From Chitinophaga skermanii (lineage in GTDB: Bacteria; Bacteroidota; Bacteroidia; Chitinophagales; Chitinophagaceae): a DNA stretch of 64,000 nt. The notes beneath the pieces are model-generated. The model did not search any database and was not told where the DNA came from. It saw nothing but the letters and a program-made list of their open reading frames with translations. How positions within the stretch are numbered: position 1 is the first letter of the stretch; each line of letters begins with the position of its first letter. The stretch spans positions 124,001 through 188,000 of the forward strand of contig NZ_QLLL01000008.1 in assembly GCF_003259335.1 (NCBI RefSeq), in the 5' to 3' direction. Of this stretch, positions 17,451-25,342 are shown piece after piece. The position numbers were made by a program, and so were the translations under genes.

Positions 17451-20249
17451 ATGTACCCTTTTAGCAAAAATAATTATAAAAAGTTTTTTAGGCAGCTTTC
17501 CCTGCTATTGATTGCCGTTTTCTTGACGCTGCCTTTTATTATAGACAGCTTCGGACGGAGTTCGTTACATCGTTTGTCGGAATTTAACATTTTTTTCGCA
17601 GATACAACGAAGCCTGTAACGAAACCCAAAAAAGCCGGTACCACACCTGCTGAAGGCAAACAATCTATTGTGAACGACCTAAAGCCCGACACTGTTCCAG
17701 TGCCGGCTACAGCTATTTTCACACCCACCGATAGCCTGCCCACTGTGAAAGACACAGTTATCGTAGATACATTAAACATGCCGAAAATGTCGGCCGATAG
17801 CCTCGACGCACGCGTTACTTTCAAAGCTACCGACTCAATCGTATTACGATTCAAAGAAAAGCGTTTCTACCTTTATAATAACGCAGATGTAAAGTATAAA
17901 GATATACACCTGACTGCCGCCCGCATGAATTTCTCACAAGAAACCGGCATCCTAGAAGCCATGAATGTGACCGATTCTACGGGTAAAAAACAAGGTCGCC
18001 CCATCTTAAATAGCGGCGATCAAGAAACTGAGTCAGATACCATTCGCTATAGTTTCATCTCCCAAAAGGCAAAAATATTTCATACAAAAGCCGTGTACGG
18101 CGAAGGCTTTGTACACAGTGAACAAATAAAAAAATCACCGGATAACACGATTTTCGGGTTCCGTAACGGTTACACCACCTGTAACCTCGATACCCCGCAC
18201 TTCGCTTTCCGTGCTAGAAAAATTAAAGTAATCCCCGACAAGATCATTGTTTCTGGGCCGGCTAACTTGGAAATCGAAGGTATTCCAACACCTTTATTCA
18301 TCCCGTTCGCCATCTTCCCCATTACACAAGGTCAACGCTCCGGTATTTTACCGCCACAATACACTGTGAACCAACAAAAAGGTATCGGTCTTGAAAATGG
18401 TGGTTATTACCTCGGCTTAGGTGAACACTTAGATTTAACCATGCGCGGCGCTATCTACTCGTACGGTAGCTGGGGATTAACCCTTAGTCCTACCTACCGC
18501 AAAAGGTATAAGTACAATGGTGGTTTCAATATTGCCGTGGCTACCACAAGAATTGGTGATAAGGAAGTAAAGCAAGACTTCTCTAATAGCCGCGACTTTA
18601 GGGTTACCTGGAACCATAGCATGGACAGTAAAGCACGACCTGGTACAAACTTCAGTGCCAACGTGAACTTTGGTACCTCTACGTACAACACCTATAACAC
18701 ATACGATTACGCTACGCGTTTGAATAATATGATGAGCTCGTCGATTGCCTATAGCAAAAGCTGGGCAGGCAAGCCATATAACTTAACCGTAAGTATGAAC
18801 CACTCTCAGAATACCTCTACAAGAGACGTGGTCATTACCTTGCCGGAAGCTAGCTTCACCGTAAATACCTTGTATCCATTTCAAAAGAACGGCGTAAGCG
18901 GTACCCCGAAATGGTTCGAGAAAATTGGTGTGGCGTATAACTTAAACGCGCGTAACACCGCTAGCTTTAAAGACAGTTTATTCGGGAAGGAAGGCATGTT
19001 GAAGAACATGCAAACCGGTATTCAGCACCAAATACCGATTTCATTCTCTATCCCTATTACAAAAAATATTACCATGTCGCCGTCTGTTAACTACGGCGAA
19101 AGATGGTATACAAAACGAATTGTACGTACATACGATTCCCTCAACAATAAAATCGATACAGCTTACCAAGGCGGCTTCTACAGGTTACAGGAAATGAGCG
19201 TAGGGGTATCTTTGGCTACGGCTGTATATGGTATGTATAGCTTTGGTAAGAACTCTAAAGTAACAAAGATTCGCCACGTAATGCGCCCAACTGTGGGTAT
19301 GAACTATTCTCCTGATTTCGGTTCGAAATATTACTATAACCTGCGGATCGATACCGGTAATACGGCAAGGGCCTTCCAACGTGTATCGTACTTTGATGGT
19401 TCGGTATATGGCACCCCGGCAGCCCAGGCCTTCGGTGGTATCTCGTTCGGATTGGATAACAACTTGGAAATGAAGGTGAAGTCGAAGAAAGATAGTACAG
19501 GCGAGCGGAAAGTGAAGCTATTGGATGGTTTTGGTTTCAATGGTAGCTATAACTTGGTGGTAGACTCCTTCAAATTGTCAACCATTAACTTCTACGCACG
19601 TACGAACTTATTTGATAAAGTAAATATCTCGGCCACCGCCAACGTAGATCCATACCAATACGATTCCCTCGGTAGGCGAACGCCTACCTATGCTTGGAAA
19701 GGAGGAAAAGGATTTAATATTGGTCGTTTAACAGACGTGACGGTATCGATGAGTACCTCGTTCCAAAGCGGCGATAAGAAGTCTAAACAGAAAGAACAAC
19801 AGAAGCAAGATATAGAAACAGAGCAAACGAGCGATGCCCAAATGCAAGCGCAACAACGCCAATTGGAAATGGTGCGCCGCAACCCGGGTGAATACGTGGA
19901 CTTCGATATTCCATGGCGCTTAGACCTTTCGTACTCGCTGAACATGTCGAAAAGCCGTACCTCGGATTACAGGCGCGATACAACCATCTTCAACCAGTAC
20001 CTCAGTTTCAATGGCGACTTTAGCTTAACGCCGAAATGGAAAGTAGGCTTGAACTCCGGTTTCGACTTCATCAACAAGCGCATCGCCTATACAACCATGT
20101 ATATTTCCCGCGATATGCACTGTTGGCAAATGTCGATCAACTTGGTACCATTTGGTAGCTTCCGCCAGTTTAGCATTACCATCAACCCGAAAGCAGGTAT
20201 TCTCCGCGATCTTCGCATCAACCGAACGCGGCAGTTCCAGGACTTGTAA
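17451..20249 (+). CDS. lptD: LptD-like LPS assembly outer-membrane protein
   Basis: A 932-residue protein with an N-terminal hydrophobic signal, an OstA-type periplasmic domain (about residues 120-260: FYLYNNADVKYKDIHLTAARMNF ...) and a long C-terminal beta barrel. The segment IEGIPTPLFIPFAIFPITQGQRSGILPPQ is a hallmark of LptD. It inserts lipopolysaccharide into the outer leaflet. A Thr/Pro/Lys-rich linker follows the signal. Its divergence from the amidase-mlaD-ostA run puts four outer-envelope genes in one block, a common Bacteroidota arrangement. No cysteine pairs like those of Escherichia coli LptD are apparent. Followed by a strong terminator. Confidence 0.92.
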   Translation: MYPFSKNNYKKFFRQLSLLLIAVFLTLPFIIDSFGRSSLHRLSEFNIFFADTTKPVTKPKKAGTTPAEGKQSIVNDLKPDTVPVPATAIFTPTDSLPTVKDTVIVDTLNMPKMSADSLDARVTFKATDSIVLRFKEKRFYLYNNADVKYKDIHLTAARMNFSQETGILEAMNVTDSTGKKQGRPILNSGDQETESDTIRYSFISQKAKIFHTKAVYGEGFVHSEQIKKSPDNTIFGFRNGYTTCNLDTPHFAFRARKIKVIPDKIIVSGPANLEIEGIPTPLFIPFAIFPITQGQRSGILPPQYTVNQQKGIGLENGGYYLGLGEHLDLTMRGAIYSYGSWGLTLSPTYRKRYKYNGGFNIAVATTRIGDKEVKQDFSNSRDFRVTWNHSMDSKARPGTNFSANVNFGTSTYNTYNTYDYATRLNNMMSSSIAYSKSWAGKPYNLTVSMNHSQNTSTRDVVITLPEASFTVNTLYPFQKNGVSGTPKWFEKIGVAYNLNARNTASFKDSLFGKEGMLKNMQTGIQHQIPISFSIPITKNITMSPSVNYGERWYTKRIVRTYDSLNNKIDTAYQGGFYRLQEMSVGVSLATAVYGMYSFGKNSKVTKIRHVMRPTVGMNYSPDFGSKYYYNLRIDTGNTARAFQRVSYFDGSVYGTPAAQAFGGISFGLDNNLEMKVKSKKDSTGERKVKLLDGFGFNGSYNLVVDSFKLSTINFYARTNLFDKVNISATANVDPYQYDSLGRRTPTYAWKGGKGFNIGRLTDVTVSMSTSFQSGDKKSKQKEQQKQDIETEQTSDAQMQAQQRQLEMVRRNPGEYVDFDIPWRLDLSYSLNMSKSRTSDYRRDTTIFNQYLSFNGDFSLTPKWKVGLNSGFDFINKRIAYTTMYISRDMHCWQMSINLVPFGSFRQFSITINPKAGILRDLRINRTRQFQDL

Positions 20250-20264
20250 CTACTTAACATATAG

Positions 20265-20303
20265 CAGAACAGTCTCTACAAACGTAGAGACTGTTCTTGT
20301 TTT
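20265..20303 (+). terminator. Rho-independent terminator after lptD
   Basis: Perfect 14-bp stem AGAACAGTCTCTAC-aaac-GTAGAGACTGTTCT followed by TGTTTT, 17 bp after the lptD stop codon. Confidence 0.9.
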
Positions 20304-20495
20304 AAGCATATAAAGCATACATTCGTATCCTAGCCGTATCGATTATTGTGTTTTGAAGTGTACATGGTACGTTATTCCTTACCACCTCCTTATCATATAG
20401 CAGCCTTGTAAATTGTTCTCCTTCCTTCTCCTTTTACAACCCTATTCGTGCTAAGTAATGTTTATATGTCATCCAGCTACCCTTTAAGGTGTTTT

Positions 20496-20560
20496 CATGT
20501 GAATTCCATGTAATTCCCATGTAATTCCATGTAAATACTAAGTAATTCCCATGTTCCTCT
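20496..20560. repeat. Tandem degenerate 11-bp repeat, unit CATGTAATTCC
   Basis: Six units in a row: CATGTGAATTC, CATGTAATTCC, CATGTAATTC, CATGTAAATAC, TAAGTAATTCC, CATGTTCCTCT; lengths 11, 11, 10, 11, 11, 11. It lies in the gene-free stretch between the convergent lptD and plsC genes. Confidence 0.85.
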
Positions 20561-20591
20561 AAGCTGTTTGATATATATTCTATCGTATTAA

Positions 20592-20704
20592 CCCTATCCT
20601 TTCCCTGGCAATACCCTATCTCGAGCCTATCCTCACCCTATCCCAAGCCTATCTCGACCCTATCTAAAGCCTATCCTAAGCCTATCCCAAGCCTATCTCC
20701 CCCT
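20592..20704. repeat. Tandem degenerate 11-bp repeat, unit SCCTATCYYRA
   Basis: Ten consecutive 11-bp units, for example CCCTATCTCGA, GCCTATCCTCA, CCCTATCCCAA, GCCTATCTCGA, GCCTATCCTAA. The first two units (CCCTATCCTTT, CCCTGGCAATA) are more diverged. The phase is kept without a single insertion or deletion from 20592 to 20701. Non-coding: 11 is not a multiple of three and stops occur in all frames. Confidence 0.92.
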
Positions 20705-20734
20705 GTATTAACTGGTTGATAATGTGTGAGATAA

Positions 20735-20771
20735 CAAAAAAAGGCCTGCACCTGGGTTCGGTAAAGGCCTT
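20735..20771 (-). terminator. Terminator after plsC
   Basis: Stem AAGGCCT (20741-20747) pairing with AGGCCTT (20765-20771); on the minus strand it is followed by TTTTTTTGTT. It lies 23 bp after the stop codon of the 20794-21549 gene. Confidence 0.85.
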
Positions 20772-20793
20772 AGATTCAATATGTTATAAAGAA

Positions 20794-21549
20794 TTAAGCT
20801 AGTTGAGCGGCGTGTTGATCGTAGTAATCCCACATCATCACGAATATCTTTTCTTTTAAAGCGGGTAGGTCTTCTAATGTTAACCCCGTGGTTTCGATAG
20901 GGGGTAAGAAGTGGAATTGAATAGCATGGGGAATGGCATAGAAGAATTTACCAGGCGTTAAGATTTTCCGGGTATTGAATACGATGCCGACCATAATCGG
21001 TTTCTGTGTTTCAATGGCGAGGATAAATGCACCATTGTAGAACGATTTAAGGGGGTATTCTGTACGATTTCTTGTGCCTTCGGGAAATAATAACATATGC
21101 ATGCCCATGTCGAGCACGGCCTTCATATGCTCTAAACTGTCTTTCCTGCTTTTTTCATCATTACGATCTACGAGTACAGAGCCGATTTTATAGAGAATCC
21201 CGAAGAGCGGGATTTTTGCAAACTCTTTCTTAGCTAACGTTTTATTAGGTCCGGGTACACCGGGTGAAGTAACGGGAACATCCAGTAATGAATTATGATT
21301 CACTACAACAACATAGTTCTGGCCTTTCTTAAAGTGATGTAAGCCTTTGCGTTTCACTGGGCAAAATACCATGGGCAAGTAGAAGCCCATCCAAAAACGC
21401 GCAAGATTAAGGAATACCGCAGTTTTCTTTGGGTCGGGTAAGAAGGAAATCAGCCAAATGGGAAAGATCATGATTAACATGGTTACCACGAAAATAATAA
21501 TCCCATAAACAGCGTATACGCGGCCTAGTATGTTTCTAAACCATTTCAT
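20794..21549 (-). CDS. plsC: 1-acyl-sn-glycerol-3-phosphate acyltransferase (PlsC family)
   Basis: A 251-residue membrane-bound acyltransferase that adds the second acyl chain in phosphatidic acid synthesis. The catalytic HX4D motif is in VVNHNSLLDVP and the substrate-binding motif in LLFPEGTRN. One or two N-terminal membrane helices (VYGIIIFVVTMLIMIFPIWLISF) anchor it. The length is normal for PlsC. It is downstream of ung on the same strand, separated by an AT-rich hairpin, so co-transcription is uncertain. Related lysophospholipid acyltransferases cannot be fully excluded. Confidence 0.9.
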   Translation of the reverse strand: MKWFRNILGRVYAVYGIIIFVVTMLIMIFPIWLISFLPDPKKTAVFLNLARFWMGFYLPMVFCPVKRKGLHHFKKGQNYVVVVNHNSLLDVPVTSPGVPGPNKTLAKKEFAKIPLFGILYKIGSVLVDRNDEKSRKDSLEHMKAVLDMGMHMLLFPEGTRNRTEYPLKSFYNGAFILAIETQKPIMVGIVFNTRKILTPGKFFYAIPHAIQFHFLPPIETTGLTLEDLPALKEKIFVMMWDYYDQHAAQLA

Positions 21550-21573
21550 GTGAGAATGATTACAATTGATAAG

Positions 21574-21604
21574 GATGAAGGATTATATATAATAATCCTT
21601 CATC
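21574..21604 (-). other. Perfect AT-rich hairpin between ung and plsC
   Basis: GATGAAGGATTAT (21574-21586) pairs perfectly with ATAATCCTTCATC (21592-21604). It lies 50 bp after the ung stop and 25 bp before the plsC start on the minus strand. It has no T run, so it may be a weak terminator, an mRNA processing site or a plsC leader structure. Confidence 0.6.
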
Positions 21605-21654
21605 AAATATAATAAACTCGTACAGATAGGTTGTAAAAAGATGTTCACAAGGTG

Positions 21655-22329
21655 TTATAAACGCCAGTCAACCGGGTTCTGACCTTCTTGTACAAGTAAT
21701 TGGTTCGTTTTAGAGAAGTGTTTGCAACCGAAGAAACCACTATGCGCACTAAACGGTGAAGGGTGTGCTGCTTTTAAGATATGGTGTTTAGTAGCATCGA
21801 TTAACGCTGCTTTCTCTTGTGCAAACTTACCCCATAATATAAACACTACGCCGCGTTTTTGTTCGGATATCTTCTTTATCACGGCATCGGTAAATGTTTC
21901 CCAACCAATTTTAGAATGTGATGCCGGTTCGTTAGCGCGTACGGTTAAAATCGCGTTCAACATTAACACACCTTGTTGTGCCCAAGGTGTTAAATCGCCT
22001 GTTTCTGCAATAGGAATACCTAAGTCTTGGTGCATCTCTTTATAAATATTCACCAACGATGGAGGAGGCTTAATACCTTTTTGTACAGAAAAGCAAAGTC
22101 CATGCGCTTGGCCTGCACCATGATAAGGATCTTGTCCTAAAATTACTACCTTTACTTTATCGAAAGGCGTTTGGTCGAAAGCATTGAAAATACAGTTACC
22201 TGGAGGATAAATGATCTTGTTTAAAGCTTTCTCGTGTTTTAAAAACATCACGATTTGCTCAAAGTAAAATTGCTTGAATTCATCCTTTAATACCACTTTC
22301 CAGCTATCATTAATTTTAACATCCGCCAT
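21655..22329 (-). CDS. ung: Uracil-DNA glycosylase, family 1
   Basis: A 224-residue base-excision repair enzyme that removes uracil from DNA. The water-activating loop GQDPYHGAGQAHGL and the minor-groove loop HPSPFSAHSGFFG are intact, as is the uracil-binding segment LLNAILTVR. The length matches family 1 enzymes. The gene is divergent from the tRNA-Arg gene with about 115 bp between them. No doubt about the identity. Confidence 0.98.
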   Translation of the reverse strand: MADVKINDSWKVVLKDEFKQFYFEQIVMFLKHEKALNKIIYPPGNCIFNAFDQTPFDKVKVVILGQDPYHGAGQAHGLCFSVQKGIKPPPSLVNIYKEMHQDLGIPIAETGDLTPWAQQGVLMLNAILTVRANEPASHSKIGWETFTDAVIKKISEQKRGVVFILWGKFAQEKAALIDATKHHILKAAHPSPFSAHSGFFGCKHFSKTNQLLVQEGQNPVDWRL

Positions 22330-22354
22330 CGTAAAAAAAATTTTTTCAAAGTTA

Positions 22355-22387
22355 TTTGAATATATCCAGGAAAATTACATAAATTTG
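22355..22387 (+). promoter_or_regulatory. Promoter of the tRNA-Arg gene
   Basis: TTTG (22355-22358), a 21-bp spacer and TAAATTTG (22380-22387) fit the Bacteroidota consensus TTTG-N19-21-TAnnTTTG. The tRNA begins about 50 nt after the expected start site. Confidence 0.7.
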
Positions 22388-22443
22388 CACTCCCGTTAAA
22401 ATAAAACACAACAAGTTATATATAACGGAAAATAATAAAGATC

Positions 22444-22517
22444 GGTCCGATAGCTCAGCTGGATAGAGCAACTGCCTTCTAAGCAGTAGGTCTCAGGTTC
22501 GAATCCTGATCGGATCA
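22444..22517 (+). tRNA. tRNA-Arg, anticodon TCT
   Basis: A 74-nt cloverleaf: acceptor GGTCCGA pairs with TCGGATC (one G-T pair), D arm TAGCTCAGCTGGATAGAGCA, anticodon stem ACTGC/GCAGT with loop CTTCTAA giving anticodon TCT, T arm TCAGG-TTCGAAT-CCTGA. The 3' CCA is not encoded. Confidence 0.97.
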
Positions 22518-22533
22518 CAAGAATTCGAGCGTT

Positions 22534-22571
22534 AAGGCCTTCTCTACTAATTAGAGAGGGCTTTTTCATTT
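22534..22571 (+). terminator. Terminator after tRNA-Arg
   Basis: Imperfect stem AAGGCCtTCTCT-actaatt-AGAGAgGGCTT followed by TTTTCATTT, 17 bp after the tRNA. Confidence 0.8.
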
Positions 22572-22712
22572 GTAGGAAGTATCAAACCATCTTCTTTTCA
22601 TGCACTATTCTTTTCTCTTTTTCCGCTTTAATTTTTCACATCTTGTTCATTTTGCTGTGTTTATTCCCAAAAACGCTGGATATTGCAGCCAGAATCATTT
22701 ATTTGGTAAATC

Positions 22713-23114
22713 ATGGAAGATATTCAAGCGCTACTAGATGTTACGTTTGCATTTGTAGATGACCTACTTGTGAAGTACGGCGAATTTTACCCCGTTGCAG
22801 CAGCAATGAAAAGTGACAACACCATTGTACATGTGGGCACTTATGATGGAAACGATAATCCCAGCACCGATAAAGTACTGGAAGATCTCAAAGAAGCGTT
22901 AAGAGAAGGCGAATACAAAGCCGCCGTTATCCTTTTCGATGTGAAAGTAGATAACCCAGCTACGCAAGCAAAAACAGATGCCGTAGCCGTATGGGTAGAA
23001 AGTAAGCACTTAGAAGAAGCCTATCACTTTTATTATCCTTACACCCTCAACGATACCCGCGAATTAGAATACGGTGAAAGTTGGGTCGTAAATAAAGCAA
23101 AAGAAGTGTATTAA
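22713..23114 (+). CDS. Conserved hypothetical protein, 133 residues
   Basis: A soluble acidic protein without signal peptide or membrane segment. The predicted layout is an N-terminal helix (LLDVTFAFVDDLLVKY), a beta hairpin with FYPVAAAM and TIVHVGTYDG, a charged helix (TDKVLEDLKEALREG), then strands KAAVILFDVKV and AVAVWVESK. This alternation suggests a small alpha/beta domain. No catalytic motif is recognised. It stands alone between the tRNA-Arg terminator and its own terminator. It resembles uncharacterised proteins of Bacteroidota in style, but I cannot name a family. Confidence 0.75.
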   Translation: MEDIQALLDVTFAFVDDLLVKYGEFYPVAAAMKSDNTIVHVGTYDGNDNPSTDKVLEDLKEALREGEYKAAVILFDVKVDNPATQAKTDAVAVWVESKHLEEAYHFYYPYTLNDTRELEYGESWVVNKAKEVY

Positions 23115-23123
23115 TATTTTTTG

Positions 23124-23152
23124 AAAACCGGCAACAAAGCCGGTTTTTCTAT
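23124..23152 (+). terminator. Terminator after the 133-residue hypothetical gene
   Basis: Stem AAAACCGGC-aacaaa-GCCGGTTTT followed by TCTATTT, 10 bp after the stop codon. Confidence 0.9.
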
Positions 23153-23169
23153 TTAACCTATGAACATGT

Positions 23170-23919
23170 ATGCACAACGATAAGTTATTACAGTTAAATA
23201 ATAAAGCCCTCCTAAGTATCATTTACCTAGAAGCAGACTTTAGTACAGAGAAAGTAAAAACCGCCTATAACATACTCCAAGAAAGAGGCATAAACGGTAA
23301 GCTGGCAGCCATTAACGAGCAAAAAACAATACAGCATTACATAGAGCATGATCCAGCATTCCTCGAGCAAGTAAACCCCTTATCAACATTTTATTATATC
23401 AAAAACTTCGGCACAAAACCGCTGTGGCAACATTACTTGTTGAATGTTTACGCTTACTTCGTACTACTTATACTATTGGCTGCCGGGTTATTTAGTTTTC
23501 TCTCGGTTAGTGCCACAGGTTTGATATTAATCCAAGATATTGAAGATGCATATGGTGTAATTTCCTCCATGTTTTTTGAAGGCGCCGCCCTCGGAATATT
23601 ATTATTAATGTTGTACAAACGAAGGAAATACGCGCCCTTATTAATGTTATTGAACTTAACAATAGTGTTTGCTTATCATGTAATGAATCCCAATTTCTAT
23701 ACACCTGGATGTAATATTCTCGGCAACTTAGTAGAACGACCAGGTTTATTGATGGCGATTATTTGCTTCCCATTATTCTTCCATAAAAAACTACTGATGG
23801 AATGCAATAATTCAAAAGCATGGCTGGTGAAAAACTATGTGAGATTAATGCCCTTTGCGGTGGGGCTTGGACTGATTTACAGGTACTTGTTACTGCCTTA
23901 TATTGTCCTATATTTGTGA
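23170..23919 (+). CDS. Multi-pass membrane protein of unknown function
   Basis: A 249-residue protein: a soluble N-terminal part of about 80 residues followed by about five membrane segments (near 93-115, 130-150, 155-173, 188-203 and 225-247). The tail segment LLMLYKRRKYAPLLMLLNLTIVF resembles the DUF2569 type of small membrane protein, where charged loops separate paired helices. It is 32 bp upstream of another membrane protein gene (23951-24463) with a similar build, so the two probably form one operon. Function unknown. Confidence 0.7.
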   Translation: MHNDKLLQLNNKALLSIIYLEADFSTEKVKTAYNILQERGINGKLAAINEQKTIQHYIEHDPAFLEQVNPLSTFYYIKNFGTKPLWQHYLLNVYAYFVLLILLAAGLFSFLSVSATGLILIQDIEDAYGVISSMFFEGAALGILLLMLYKRRKYAPLLMLLNLTIVFAYHVMNPNFYTPGCNILGNLVERPGLLMAIICFPLFFHKKLLMECNNSKAWLVKNYVRLMPFAVGLGLIYRYLLLPYIVLYL

Positions 23920-23950
23920 TGACATAATCTCATATACATCCACCTATCTT

Positions 23951-24463
23951 ATGAATGCCATTAAACGCACAGCTAATTTCTATTTTATTAAACCAGCCGA
24001 GGGCACTTCCCCCCGGCGACTGATTGTTATTAACATTTTATTCTGGCTATTTATTGCCAGTATCATCCTCGATATTGTTCGTTACGCTAAAGATTTGCCC
24101 GGTTCTTTTGCATTATTTCCCTTGCTAGGTGGTATGGTAACTTTAGGGTTGTTAATTGCCGTACTAACCTTGGTAGGTGTGTGGAAGAAGAGTCATTGGG
24201 GATTAACGGGTTTGCTTTTCTTGAACCTGCTTACGCTTATGGGTTTTTTAACAAATGCATCCTTCTATGCTTCTGTTAATCATATCTTCCATCATTGGGA
24301 TTTCTTTACGCTTTACCCGCGGTTTATCCCCACTGTTATTTTCTTGATTTTATTGTTCTCGCGAGAAGTATTGAACACCTTTCATTCTACCAATAGCAAA
24401 GTATGGCCACAGGCGATTGCATTGGCGGTGTTAGCGTTTGTGTTAATGAAAGTGTTTTACTAA
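23951..24463 (+). CDS. Small four-helix membrane protein
   Basis: A 170-residue protein from the ATG at 23951; the frame is open upstream to 23903 but that region overlaps the end of the previous gene. Four hydrophobic segments are visible (IVINILFWLFIASIILDIV, LLGGMVTLGLLIAVLTLVGVW, GLTGLLFLNLLTLMGFL and FIPTVIFLILLF), with a final one near the C-terminus (ALAVLAFVLMKVFY). The spacing and the KKSHWGLTGLLFLNLL motif recall the DUF2569-like neighbour. No catalytic residues stand out. Convergent with the ABM-domain gene 8 bp away. Confidence 0.72.
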   Translation: MNAIKRTANFYFIKPAEGTSPRRLIVINILFWLFIASIILDIVRYAKDLPGSFALFPLLGGMVTLGLLIAVLTLVGVWKKSHWGLTGLLFLNLLTLMGFLTNASFYASVNHIFHHWDFFTLYPRFIPTVIFLILLFSREVLNTFHSTNSKVWPQAIALAVLAFVLMKVFY

Positions 24464-24471
24464 TTGATGTA

Positions 24472-24771
24472 TCAATTATTGCGATAGATACTTTCGTAAT
24501 GTTCTACAGTAGGGAAGGGGTCGTAGAAATGATGCAATAATTGTTTCCAACTTTGGTATTCGGGCGATTGCCGGAAGCCAATGGTATGATCTTCCAATGT
24601 TTCCCAACGTACTAATAGAATGTATTGCGAAGGTTTTTCGATGCAACGCTGTAATTCATGACCGGCATAGCCTTTCATGCTGCTAATAATCTTTTGCGCA
24701 GAGGCAAAAGCTATCTCGAAAGCCTGGGTTTCACCGGGCTTTACTTGTAATATGGCCACTTCTAAGATCAT
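24472..24771 (-). CDS. Antibiotic biosynthesis monooxygenase (ABM) domain protein
   Basis: A 99-residue single ABM-domain protein (dimeric alpha/beta barrel), recognised from MILEVAILQVKPG, FEIAFASAQKIISSMKGYAGHELQRC, YILLVRWETLEDH and FRQSPEYQSWKQLLHHF. Such proteins act as small oxygenases or haem-degrading enzymes, but most chromosomal copies are uncharacterised. The histidine and tryptophan in RWETLEDH fit the family. It overlaps no gene and follows an 87-residue hypothetical gene by 18 bp on the same strand, so both are probably co-transcribed. Confidence 0.88.
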   Translation of the reverse strand: MILEVAILQVKPGETQAFEIAFASAQKIISSMKGYAGHELQRCIEKPSQYILLVRWETLEDHTIGFRQSPEYQSWKQLLHHFYDPFPTVEHYESIYRNN

Positions 24772-24789
24772 GCGGTTAAAATAGGCAAA

Positions 24790-25053
24790 TTACTGCTTGG
24801 ATTTAATGAAAGTCACGATATTTTTAATCGGTGCGTGATCGAGTTGCAGGGTGATGTATTCGAGATGGTTTTCTTCGTTGATATGCACAGTTTCAGCAGG
24901 TTGAAGCTTCGCTACTTCATCGAAATAATGACTAGGCATATGTAATGAAAGTGAAACATGGGTACAATTGATTTCTTCTAACTGGAGGAAAAAGGATTGT
25001 AGTAAGGCAGATACTTTCTGGGTGATAACGTTAGGTGATTCGAGGTTTTGCAT
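24790..25053 (-). CDS. Hypothetical protein, 87 residues
   Basis: A small soluble protein with no signal, membrane segment or recognised motif: an N-terminal amphipathic helix (VITQKVSALLQSFFLQLEEI), a strand pair (THVSLSLHM, LEYITLQLDH) and a final helix. It is in an apparent operon with the ABM-domain gene and is preceded by the folded element at 25082-25255, which would form its 5' leader. Coding status is supported by length, codon style and position only. Confidence 0.55.
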   Translation of the reverse strand: MQNLESPNVITQKVSALLQSFFLQLEEINCTHVSLSLHMPSHYFDEVAKLQPAETVHINEENHLEYITLQLDHAPIKNIVTFIKSKQ

Positions 25054-25081
25054 TCATGTGTCGTTTTTGGGTTGTACATGA

Positions 25082-25255
25082 ACCTGCATAAAAAATGCGC
25101 AGGCTCCATCATATTGCCCAGCACCTTGGAATGTACACACGAGCAATAATCAGGAAGCCCACGCAAATGCGCGAGCTTTCCTCGATTGCGAATCATCCGG
25201 TGTACTTTCCAAGGTGCTGAATGATTGCAGCGAAGCGAGCTTCTAATAATATAAG
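25082..25255 (-). ncRNA. Nested-hairpin element (candidate structured RNA or MITE/REP-like element)
   Basis: The core is a 20-nt inverted repeat with one mismatch: CAGCACCTTGGAATGTACAC (25119-25138) against GTGTACTTTCCAAGGTGCTG (25200-25219). The 61-nt interior folds further (GCAAT/ATTGC, AGGA/TCCT, CGC-aaat-GCG), making an almost continuous 101-nt hairpin. It is flanked by a second hairpin (AACCTGC .. GCAGGCT, 25082-25104) and a third (CTTCT .. AGAAG, 25240-25257). It lies upstream of the 24790-25053 gene and downstream of an AraC gene on the minus strand. RNA type not recognised. Confidence 0.45.
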
Positions 25256-25342
25256 AAGTCGCAAATATATGCGAATATAAATAATTTCGGTATTCCAATA
25301 CCAAACATTTACATCACTTTTTCGTGTTAATTTTTATATGTA

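Noticed and set aside
20496..20704. CRISPR array
   Set aside because: Units are 11 bp without spacers and there are no cas genes; this is a simple tandem array.
24978..25304. 108-residue minus-strand open frame over the folded element
   Set aside because: The region is dominated by inverted repeats and the translation has no protein-like pattern.
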